From Chlamydiia bacterium (lineage in GTDB: Bacteria; Chlamydiota; Chlamydiia; Chlamydiales; Simkaniaceae), in assembly GCA_020440405.1 (NCBI GenBank), contig JAGROF010000137.1, positions 1-6,325 of the forward strand: a stretch of DNA of 6,325 nt, in the 5' to 3' direction. Every line of letters begins with the position of its first letter. The stretch's first letter is position 1. The translations under genes and the position numbers were made by a program. This document shows, piece by piece, positions 1-6,048 of this stretch. Under the pieces are notes generated by a model that was not told the origin of the DNA, did no database searches, and worked only from the letters and a program-made list of their open reading frames with translations.

Positions 1-16
1 TTTAAAACCAAATGGA

Positions 17-47
17 AAAAAAGGCACCAACTTTTGGTGCCTTTTTT
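17..47. terminator. Rho-independent terminator, symmetric (possibly bidirectional)
   Basis: An A6 tract runs into GGCACCAA (23-30), a 3-base loop CTT (31-33), then TTGGTGCC (34-41) and a T6 tract (42-47). The core stem is a perfect 8 bp and extends to 14 bp when the A and T tracts pair. Because one arm starts with A6 and the other ends with T6, the element reads as an intrinsic terminator on both strands. It most likely ends an unseen gene to the left and insulates the barrel gene that starts 55 bases further on. No gene can be assigned in bases 1-16. Confidence 0.88.
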
Positions 48-85
48 CTTGCCCAAACGCTGTGGCTTCTGGTAGAGAGAAAGAA

Positions 86-95
86 AAGGAAGGGG
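86..95 (+). promoter_or_regulatory. Ribosome binding site of the first barrel gene
   Basis: The purine run AAGGAAGGGG ends 7 bases before the ATG at 103, a good Shine-Dalgarno match at standard spacing. It supports that start, as does the signal peptide that begins there. No convincing -35/-10 pair can be named in the 55 bases between the terminator and the ATG. TTGCCC at 49-54 with TAGAGA at 73-78 is the best weak candidate. Confidence 0.75.
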
Positions 96-102
96 ACCAT
101 CC

Positions 103-1131
103 ATGGCCAAGAAGTTTTGCATTCTTGTTCTTTTCATATTCATGCTTAAAGTTTTTGCTCAGGAGGAGAAAGTCATTACCCCTCCAGCAGGTCCTTTTGT
201 GAAAGGAGGGGCGGATGTTTTCATTACGGGAGAATTCCTGTGGTGGAAGGGAATTCAGGAAGGGCTTCGTTATGCAACAAGTGGTGTTTTGGTTCAGCCT
301 AATACGACATTAACCTCTTCAGGAAAAGCCCACTCTGTGCACTATCCCTGGGAGCCTGGCTTCCGTGTGGGAATCGGGTTTTATCCAAAGCATGATGGTT
401 GGGATCTTTATGGGCGGTACACATGGTACCACAGTAGTTCGACAGACCGTGCGCAAAGCGCTGACGGCAACATGGTTCCGATTAGTATTGCCATCTTTGG
501 CATCACCAACGCCTCTGTCGATGGAGTCACGACAGCTCGCAGCCACTGGGACCTACACTATAATATTGTCGACTTAGAGCTCGGGCGTAACTTTTTTCTC
601 AGCCAGTTTCTGGCAACTCGCCTCTTTTTTGGTCTTCGAGGAACGTGGACCGATCAAGAGTGGAAGACCCGGTATACCTCTAACCGCATCACTTTTGGGG
701 CAGGTAACCCTCTTCCGGGAACCATCACCACGAATCAAGATCAAGAGACTTGGGGCGTCGGAATTCGAATGGGTTTAAATGGAACATGGACCTTTTTTAA
801 AGGCTTTAGCATTGTTTCTGACGCCTCTTTTTCAGGAGTTTGGATTGACTATGATGTAAAACGACAGGACCAGATCTCTCAAGACAGTGGAGGATCTGCG
901 AACACAACACGCATTAAAAGCACCCCTGATACGATCATCGCCAATATCGAGCTCATGCTGGGTTTGCGCGGAGAGTGGTGGTTTCAGCAGGAACGTTACC
1001 ATCTTGCAGCTCAGCTGGGATGGGAAGCTCAGGTGTGGATCAACTATGGGCATTTCATCTATTTTACAAGCCAATCAAACGGTGACTTGAGTTTCAGTGG
1101 ACTCACAGCAAAGCTCCGCTTTGATTTCTGA
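103..1131 (+). CDS. Outer-membrane beta-barrel protein, Legionella-OMP/Lpg1974-like (MOMP-like), paralog 1
   Basis: This is probably a pore-forming outer-membrane barrel of 342 residues. A signal peptide covers residues 1-19: Lys3-Lys4, a hydrophobic core, then VFA before Gln20. The mature part shows alternating aromatic and polar residues typical of transmembrane beta strands and is very rich in Trp (15 in all). It ends in RFDF, and a C-terminal Phe is the usual BAM recognition signal. Family-like motifs in order are ITPPAGP (26-32), a FLWW strand, YPWEPGF, HYNIVDLELGRNFF, GLRGTW, TWGVGIR, SGVW and GWEAQVW. Each has a counterpart in the next gene, so the two arose by duplication. The mature protein contains no cysteine, unlike the classical chlamydial MOMP and unlike its neighbour. 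The start is supported by a strong Shine-Dalgarno sequence. The family call comes from remembered sequence style; another porin-like family is possible, but barrel and export features are clear. Confidence 0.8.
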   Translation: MAKKFCILVLFIFMLKVFAQEEKVITPPAGPFVKGGADVFITGEFLWWKGIQEGLRYATSGVLVQPNTTLTSSGKAHSVHYPWEPGFRVGIGFYPKHDGWDLYGRYTWYHSSSTDRAQSADGNMVPISIAIFGITNASVDGVTTARSHWDLHYNIVDLELGRNFFLSQFLATRLFFGLRGTWTDQEWKTRYTSNRITFGAGNPLPGTITTNQDQETWGVGIRMGLNGTWTFFKGFSIVSDASFSGVWIDYDVKRQDQISQDSGGSANTTRIKSTPDTIIANIELMLGLRGEWWFQQERYHLAAQLGWEAQVWINYGHFIYFTSQSNGDLSFSGLTAKLRFDF

Positions 1132-1154
1132 TCATTTTTTTTCTTGAAAATCAA

Positions 1155-1183
1155 TTGACAATCTTGTTTTATAACAAGTTAAA
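1155..1183 (+). promoter_or_regulatory. Candidate promoter of the second barrel gene
   Basis: A consensus -35 box TTGACA lies at 1155-1160, in an AT-rich 72-base gap. At 17-base spacing the -10 position reads GTTAAA (1178-1183), which matches the consensus at only three positions. A better -10 by sequence, TATAAC at 1170-1175, has no -35 at normal spacing: TTGAAA at 1144-1149 is 20 bases upstream. The -35 box is strong but the pairing is uncertain. The gene may also be read from the upstream barrel gene, because no convincing hairpin terminator lies between them. Confidence 0.4.
1163..1178. promoter_or_regulatory. Inverted repeat, possible operator
   Basis: CTTGTT (1163-1168) and AACAAG (1173-1178) form a perfect 6+6 inverted repeat around the spacer TTAT. 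It lies just 3' of the TTGACA box, between the likely -35 and -10 elements and 25 bases before the ATG at 1204. This is where a dimeric repressor would act. It could instead be a weak hairpin in a transcript arriving from the first barrel gene. No regulator is encoded in the window, so the role is inferred from position alone. Confidence 0.35.
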
Positions 1184-1203
1184 GATAAAACAATGGATGT
1201 GTC

Positions 1204-2316
1204 ATGAAGTATGCGTTGACTGTTTGCTTGGCTTTCTTGCTCCCTTGTATGGGGCTCAGAGGGGAGAGTGAAATCCGGATGCGAAATATTGAAAACCGGA
1301 TGGATGCTTTAGAACATCCATCAAACACTCAACCCACACACCATCCTATTACCCCTTGCGCCGGACCTAAGGTTCGTGAAGGAATGGATCTGAATCTTTC
1401 TGCATCATTTCTTTATTGGACAGCGCGGCTAGACACTTTAACCTATGCAAAAACAGGGATGACCAACCTTTTAGCAAATCCTTCTCCCAATAAAGGAGAG
1501 GTTCAATCTGTTAATTGGACATGGGATCCAGGATTTAAGGTGGCATTAGGATGGAACTTTTGCCATGGTTGCTGGGATATGATCCTCGAATATACATGGT
1601 TTTATACCAATGTAGGAGACTCAAAGCGCTCTCAGTTTCTCCAGCCTGGGTTTGAGATTTTAACACCCGCATTTGCCACGACAACGATTCCTAACTTTGA
1701 AAAAGCCCATGCCCATTACGACTTGCATTATCAAGTGGGTGACCTGGAGATTGGACGTAACTTCTATGTGAGCCGCTCTCTTAAGCTTCGCCCTTTTATT
1801 GGAATCAAAGGAACGTGGCAAAAGCAAGATTATAATGTCTTTTATGAAACGCTTCCCTTGCAGGTTGCCATGCAACAACTGCTTTTTAACTACTCTGCCC
1901 GCTTCGATCACTCGGTATGGGGAATCGGGGTCCGCGGAGGGCTAAACACTTCTTGGCAGTTTTCAAGGATCTTTAGTCTGTATGGAAATATGGCTTTCTC
2001 AGGCCTCTGGCTCCATTATGATACTGACCGCAAGGATCAGTTTAATCTGATCGACACGACCCTCCCTCTTACAGTTGAACGCACAACTGTAAATATTCAA
2101 GATCATTTGAGAATCATCAAACCTGTGATCGAGCTGGCCATTGGCCTCCGCGCAGAAACCTACTTTGGGTGCGGACGGTACCACTTTCTTCTGCAAGCAG
2201 GTTGGGAAACACAAATCTGGCTCAACCAAACCCTTCTAATTTCTCTCAACGACCACTATGATCGCTTCGACCTCACTCTCCAGGGACTTACTATTAAAGC
2301 CCGCTTTGACTTTTAA
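1204..2316 (+). CDS. Outer-membrane beta-barrel protein, Legionella-OMP/Lpg1974-like (MOMP-like), paralog 2 with four mature cysteines
   Basis: This 370-residue protein is the paralog of the preceding barrel. Its signal peptide covers about residues 1-20, with likely cleavage after LRG; the LLPC at 12-15 is not a good lipobox because Pro precedes the Cys. Residues 22-38 form a short charged helix-like segment (EIRMRNIENRMDALEH) with a heptad-like pattern, followed by a Pro/His linker. The first paralog lacks both. The barrel then follows with matching motifs: ITPCAGP, SFLYW, TWDPGF, HYQVGDLEIGRNFY, GIKGTW, VWGIGVR, SGLW, GWETQIW and terminal RFDF. Mature cysteines are Cys52, Cys120, Cys123 (a CHGC motif) and Cys323, which could form disulfides in the outer membrane. 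The Shine-Dalgarno sequence is weak (TGGATG near 1194-1199). The last 23 bases overlap the end of the convergent photolyase gene. The porin role is family-level inference. Confidence 0.8.
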   Translation: MKYALTVCLAFLLPCMGLRGESEIRMRNIENRMDALEHPSNTQPTHHPITPCAGPKVREGMDLNLSASFLYWTARLDTLTYAKTGMTNLLANPSPNKGEVQSVNWTWDPGFKVALGWNFCHGCWDMILEYTWFYTNVGDSKRSQFLQPGFEILTPAFATTTIPNFEKAHAHYDLHYQVGDLEIGRNFYVSRSLKLRPFIGIKGTWQKQDYNVFYETLPLQVAMQQLLFNYSARFDHSVWGIGVRGGLNTSWQFSRIFSLYGNMAFSGLWLHYDTDRKDQFNLIDTTLPLTVERTTVNIQDHLRIIKPVIELAIGLRAETYFGCGRYHFLLQAGWETQIWLNQTLLISLNDHYDRFDLTLQGLTIKARFDF

Positions 2317-3670
2317 AAGCTTTGAGTGCTTCCTTTCGAGATTCCTTTAAATCAACAATCGGATAAGGATAGTTCTTTCCTAATTCCACTCCTGCTTTTT
2401 CTAGGACTTGCTTAGAAGCCGTCCATGGGGAAAAAAGATGGGGAGGATGCAGGTGCTTTAACTCTGGAACATACTGGTGGATATAGGCTCCATCAGGATC
2501 AAACTTTTCCCCTTGGGTCACGGGATTAAAGATACGAAAGTAGGGAGCTGCATCAGCTCCACATCCTGCTACCCACTGCCAACTTGCACTATTATTCGCA
2601 AGGTCTGCATCCACTAAACAGTCCCAAAACCACGCTGCCCCTTCGTGCCAGTGAATGAGAAGGTTTTTGACGAGAAATGAGGCAACGACCATGCGAGCTC
2701 TGTTATGCATATACCCTGTTTGCCATAACTCTCGCATCGCAGCATCAACAAAAGGAATTCCTGTCTGCCCCTTCTGCCACTTTTTGAGCTTTTGTGGGTC
2801 TTTTTTCCAAGGAAACCGATCAAACTTTGCTTGAAAGTTTTTGTTAGGAAGATCGGGGAAGGTATAAAGCAGGGAATACGAAAACTCTCTCCACCCTAAT
2901 TCTTTCTGAAAGTGGCTAACATTTTCTTCATCTCTTTCTTTTTTGAGAGCATCCCAAAGGGTATAGGGCGAGATCTCTCCAAAGTGAAGATGGGGGGAAA
3001 GACGAGAAACATAGGGGCACGCAGGAAAATCTCTTCCCCCTTTATAATAGGGAAGTCCTTCTTGAAGAAATGTTGCCAGGCGATGATGTGCAGCTTCCTC
3101 TCCAATTTTCCACTCGTTTTTAAGTTTATCTCCCCAATTCTTCTTAGGAAGAAGTTCAAGAGTCTCTCCTTGCGTGGTTTGTAAAAGGGCAATCTGAGAA
3201 GGTTTCAGCAGAGGGTCTCGGGGAGGAGGAAGGGCCAGGCATCCTTTCTGATAAAAAGGGGTAAAAACTTTGTAACTTTTATGAATCTCCCAGGGTTCCC
3301 AGAGAAGAGAGGCTTTGAAACTTTGAACTTCGATGCCTTCTTTCTTCAGCGCTTCTTTGATCTTTTGATCTCTTTTAATCTTCCAAGGTTCGTAACACCG
3401 ATTCCAATACACAGCTCCAATTCCTTCAGAAGCAATCAATTTTCGTAAAATTGTGAGAGGATCTCCCTTAAAAAGGACAAGCTTTTCGTTAAGACTTTTG
3501 GATAACTCTTGAAGTGAATGGTGCAACCACCATCGACTGGCTTCCCCCATTTGATGCTTGTCATCTAAGATATAAATGGGAAGCACACTGCCCTGCTTTG
3601 CGGCTTCAATCAACCCCGGATTGTCTCGCAGGCGAAGATCTTGCCGAAACCAAAAGATGCTTTGTGTCAT
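2294..3670 (-). CDS. phrB: Deoxyribodipyrimidine photolyase (class I CPD photolyase, FAD-dependent)
   Basis: A cytoplasmic flavoenzyme of 458 residues that uses blue/near-UV light to split cyclobutane pyrimidine dimers in DNA; E. coli PhrB has 472. The N-terminal antenna domain (about 1-165) opens with IFWFRQDLRLRDN, which fixes the start. The FAD-binding domain occupies about 190-458 and shows WREFSYSLLY (260-269), TGIPFVDAAMREL (303-315), GYMHNRARM (319-327), ADAAPYFRIFNP (372-383) and TQGEKFDPDG. The electron-transfer Trp triad appears intact as Trp288, Trp341 and Trp364, matching E. coli W306/W359/W382 by spacing. Asn360 matches the FAD-contacting Asn378. The gene starts 5 bases after the sufS stop without a recognisable Shine-Dalgarno sequence, so translation is probably coupled to sufS. 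Its 3' end overlaps the barrel gene by 23 bp. A cryptochrome-like role is possible but less likely. The type of antenna cofactor cannot be read from the sequence. Confidence 0.93.
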   Translation of the reverse strand: MTQSIFWFRQDLRLRDNPGLIEAAKQGSVLPIYILDDKHQMGEASRWWLHHSLQELSKSLNEKLVLFKGDPLTILRKLIASEGIGAVYWNRCYEPWKIKRDQKIKEALKKEGIEVQSFKASLLWEPWEIHKSYKVFTPFYQKGCLALPPPRDPLLKPSQIALLQTTQGETLELLPKKNWGDKLKNEWKIGEEAAHHRLATFLQEGLPYYKGGRDFPACPYVSRLSPHLHFGEISPYTLWDALKKERDEENVSHFQKELGWREFSYSLLYTFPDLPNKNFQAKFDRFPWKKDPQKLKKWQKGQTGIPFVDAAMRELWQTGYMHNRARMVVASFLVKNLLIHWHEGAAWFWDCLVDADLANNSASWQWVAGCGADAAPYFRIFNPVTQGEKFDPDGAYIHQYVPELKHLHPPHLFSPWTASKQVLEKAGVELGKNYPYPIVDLKESRKEALKAFKSQSGL

Positions 3671-3675
3671 GTTAT

Positions 3676-4914
3676 CTAGTAGGAAAGTTCTGGTTTTAGG
3701 AGGAGCGCTCCCTCTTGGATAGCAGCAACGGTGTGATCAATCTCACTGAGTGTGTTGTAAACTCCAAAAGAAATGCGAGCAAGAGCTTTCAGCCCAAAAC
3801 AAGCAAGAGCTGGCTGGGCACAGAGATGCCCTGTTCGAATGGCAATCCCTTTCAGCCCTAAAAGCGTTCCAAGATCAAGCGCATGGAGATCGTCAAAGGT
3901 AAAGCTAATAATAGGTCCCTTTTCTTTTGCAGTTCCAATGATTGTAAGCCCAGAAATTTGAAGGAGTTTTTCTGTGGCATAGGTTAAAAGTTGGGACAAC
4001 CAGGTTTCAATATTTTCCCTCCCAAGAGATTCGATATAGTCAATTGCTGCTCCGAGCCCAATGACTTCTGCAATGGAAGGGGTTCCCGCTTCAAAACGGA
4101 GAGGAGGCGGCTGAAATGTGGCAGACTCTAAGGTTACCGTCTCTACCATGTCTCCTCCCCCAATAAAGGGAGGCATCTCTTGAAGCAGCTCTCTTTTTCC
4201 GTAAAGCACTCCTACCCCTGTAGGGCCATACATTTTGTGCCCAGAAAAGGCATAGAAGTCGACATCAAGCTCTTGAACATTCACATTGAGGTGGGAAACG
4301 GCCTGCGCTCCATCGATAAGAACTTTGGCTCCAGCTTCATGCGCTAGGGAAATGATCTCTTTAACAGGATTGATGGTTCCTGTGGCATTGGCAATATGTG
4401 CAATCGACACCAGTTTCGTTTTCTCCGAGAGAAGTTCTTTAAATACATCGAGGCGAAGTTCCCCTTTGAGGGTCATCGGAATAAATTTGAGCTTCAACCC
4501 TTTCTCTTTGGCTAGGAGTTGCCAAGGAATGATGTTGGAGTGGTGCTCCATTTCAGAGATAATAATCTCGTCACATTCTTTAAGAAAGGTCCTCCCATAA
4601 GCATGGGCCACAAGATTGATCGCTTCTGTTGTTCCCCTTGTAAAGACGATTTCTTCCTCTTCACTTGCCCCAATAAATTGCTGCACTTTTCCGCGGACAA
4701 GGCTATACATTTCAGTTGAGTGGGCTGCGAGTTCGTAAATGGCTCGGTGTACAGTCCCATATTCTTCACGATAAAAATGCTCAATCGCTTCGATCACGGA
4801 CTGAGGCTTTTGAGATGTCGCTGCCGTATCGAGATAAATCAGATGCCTTCCATTCATCATTTTTTTGAGCATCGGAAAATCTTCCCGGACACGCTTCACA
4901 TCAAATGCATTCAT
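3676..4914 (-). CDS. sufS: Cysteine desulfurase SufS (group II, PLP-dependent)
   Basis: SufS removes sulfur from L-cysteine, giving alanine and an enzyme persulfide that feeds the SufBCD scaffold. The protein has 412 residues, close to the usual 406-414. All key residues are visible: His124 in EMEHHSN (stacks on PLP), Asp201 and Gln204 in LIDGAQA, Lys227 in FSGHKMYGPTG (Schiff base with PLP), and catalytic Cys365 in RTGHLCAQPAL. Each is one position later than in E. coli SufS. The RTGHxCA motif and the short active-site segment mark group II (SufS/CsdA) rather than the NifS/IscS type. The start is 9 bases after the sufD stop, and its Shine-Dalgarno sequence overlaps that stop. No sufE or sufU sulfur-acceptor gene is in the window; it could lie elsewhere. 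The photolyase gene follows after 5 bases. Confidence 0.96.
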   Translation of the reverse strand: MNAFDVKRVREDFPMLKKMMNGRHLIYLDTAATSQKPQSVIEAIEHFYREEYGTVHRAIYELAAHSTEMYSLVRGKVQQFIGASEEEEIVFTRGTTEAINLVAHAYGRTFLKECDEIIISEMEHHSNIIPWQLLAKEKGLKLKFIPMTLKGELRLDVFKELLSEKTKLVSIAHIANATGTINPVKEIISLAHEAGAKVLIDGAQAVSHLNVNVQELDVDFYAFSGHKMYGPTGVGVLYGKRELLQEMPPFIGGGDMVETVTLESATFQPPPLRFEAGTPSIAEVIGLGAAIDYIESLGRENIETWLSQLLTYATEKLLQISGLTIIGTAKEKGPIISFTFDDLHALDLGTLLGLKGIAIRTGHLCAQPALACFGLKALARISFGVYNTLSEIDHTVAAIQEGALLLKPELSY

Positions 4915-4921
4915 CTTCTTA

Positions 4922-4925
4922 CCTC
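4922..4925 (-). promoter_or_regulatory. Ribosome binding site of sufS overlapping the sufD stop codon
   Basis: On the - strand the sufD stop TGA runs directly into GGT, giving TGAGGT. The GAGG core ends 7 bases before the sufS ATG (4914-4912). Ribosomes finishing sufD therefore sit on the sufS initiation signal, an arrangement that favours translational coupling and supports this sufS start. Confidence 0.65.
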
Positions 4926-6048
4926 ATTTTAGAAACCGGCTGAAAACGGCTTCGGGTACAAGTTCTCTACAAAAGCCTTGAGCAAGATGCCACTCTGCTT
5001 CTTCTTTGCTCAAGCCCCGCGTTTGCAAATAAAATAACTCTTCATCTTTGGGGCGTGCACATGTTGCCCCATGAGAAGCTTTCACATCATCTGCAAGAAT
5101 TTCCAGATTAGGTTTGCTCATCGCCTGTGCTTTTGGGCTAAGCAAAAGGTTATTATTGAGCTGATAAGCTTCTGTCTGTTGCGCCTCTTTCTCAACATAG
5201 ATTTTTCCTTCAAAAGAAGCACGAGATCTTCCTCTGAGTAATGTCTTATAGTGTTGATTCGAATGGCAGTTTGGGGCTGCATGTCTCACAGTTAAATAGT
5301 GGTGAATTTCTGCCTTCTCATCGGGAAGGGAAAGCCCTTTGAGGTCCGCAGAACTTCTTTCTCCTTCTAAAACCACTTGCAGATCATGGCGCTCTAGCTG
5401 CGCTCCCCTTGAAACCGTTAGGACTTTTAGTGCCGCTTCTTTTTTAAGACGCGCTCGCATGGTATGCATTGCAAACCCTTCCGAGCTATGTTCTAAATGC
5501 TCTTCAATTGAAGCTGTTGCTCCTTCATCTAAAGAAAGTTGCAATTGCTGATTATAGAAATAGTGTCCTTTTCCTTGCGTGGCATAACGGATTGCTAAAT
5601 GGGCCCCTTTTCCTAAAAAAATCTCCACTCTTGGGCTATGCAAGGCTCCTTCTTCAAAGGGAGGAAGCGTCCATTCCATTTCAGTGGTTTTCCCTGGGGG
5701 AACATAAAGAAAAATCCCAGAACTGACAAAGGCTTGATTGAGGAGTGCGTAAGGATTGGTCTCTTCGCGAAGATTTTTTTGAAAGCCCTTCAAAAGAAGA
5801 GCGCCGTGAGATCGCATCGCAGAATTTAGGGGGAGGGCAATGATCCCAGCGGCGCTCGAAATTGTAAACCTAATTTCATCAACCTTTGCCAATTTAAAAG
5901 ACGCCTGATTTAAATGCAACAAGGAACTGTATTTGAAGGCATCCCACTTTTTTGTCGGGAGTCCTCTCTGCTCAAGAGCCTGCCATACCCCTTTCTTCCA
6001 AGGGGCATTTTCTTCAAACTGAGGTTTTAGTGTTTCAAGCAAACTCAT
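4924..6048 (-). CDS. sufD: Fe-S cluster assembly protein SufD
   Basis: SufD is a cytoplasmic scaffold subunit that pairs with SufB and SufC in the SufBC2D complex. The protein has 374 residues, compact beside the 423 of E. coli SufD; the N-terminal helical part is short and the C-terminal core is complete. After an N-terminal region (about 1-100) comes the right-handed beta-helix core (about 100-300), then the SufB/SufD C-terminal region. Diagnostic stretches are [18 protein letters not shown] (266-283), [11 protein letters not shown] (294-304), [15 protein letters not shown] (315-329), and FYLQTRGLS (339-347). His326 in SHGAT matches the His that E. coli SufD (His360) contributes to the SufB-SufD interface. 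Cys330 follows directly, where Val-Gly or similar is more usual. The ATG overlaps the sufC stop as ATGA (6045-6048) with no clear Shine-Dalgarno sequence, so translation is probably coupled. The start before [11 protein letters not shown] is typical of the family. Confidence 0.94.
   Translation of the reverse strand: MSLLETLKPQFEENAPWKKGVWQALEQRGLPTKKWDAFKYSSLLHLNQASFKLAKVDEIRFTISSAAGIIALPLNSAMRSHGALLLKGFQKNLREETNPYALLNQAFVSSGIFLYVPPGKTTEMEWTLPPFEEGALHSPRVEIFLGKGAHLAIRYATQGKGHYFYNQQLQLSLDEGATASIEEHLEHSSEGFAMHTMRARLKKEAALKVLTVSRGAQLERHDLQVVLEGERSSADLKGLSLPDEKAEIHHYLTVRHAAPNCHSNQHYKTLLRGRSRASFEGKIYVEKEAQQTEAYQLNNNLLLSPKAQAMSKPNLEILADDVKASHGATCARPKDEELFYLQTRGLSKEEAEWHLAQGFCRELVPEAVFSRFLK

Noticed and set aside
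832..1074. Open frame of 80 codons on the - strand within the first barrel gene
   Set aside because: It is fully covered by the barrel coding frame, with no ribosome site or recognisable product.
1132..1160. Terminator between the two barrel genes (T8 run at 1135-1142 and TTGA-AAA-TCAA at 1144-1154)
   Set aside because: The T run is not preceded by a GC-rich hairpin and the inverted repeat after it is only 4 bp, so read-through into the second gene cannot be excluded.
1237..1248. LLPC in the second barrel as a lipoprotein signal
   Set aside because: Pro at position -1 does not fit the lipobox, and the protein has the C-terminal Phe and strand pattern of a barrel, so a type I signal peptide is more likely.
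2304..2325. CTTTGA direct repeats flanking the palindrome CTTTTAAAAG at the gene junction, considered as an insertion scar or terminator
   Set aside because: The repeats are only 6 bases and the palindrome has no loop or GC-rich stem. All of it is explained by the Arg-Phe-Asp-Phe end of the barrel and the Lys-rich end of the photolyase.
2896..3192. Overlapping open frames on both strands within the photolyase gene (98 codons on -, 90 codons on +), the + one starting with a hydrophobic, signal-like stretch
   Set aside because: The region encodes conserved photolyase sequence in another frame. The hydrophobic start is a by-product of Lys/Glu-rich codons read antisense (TTT, TTC runs).
4286..4600. 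Open frame of 104 codons on the + strand inside sufS
   Set aside because: It lies entirely antisense to a well-supported cysteine desulfurase gene, has no Shine-Dalgarno sequence and resembles no known protein, so it is a shadow frame.
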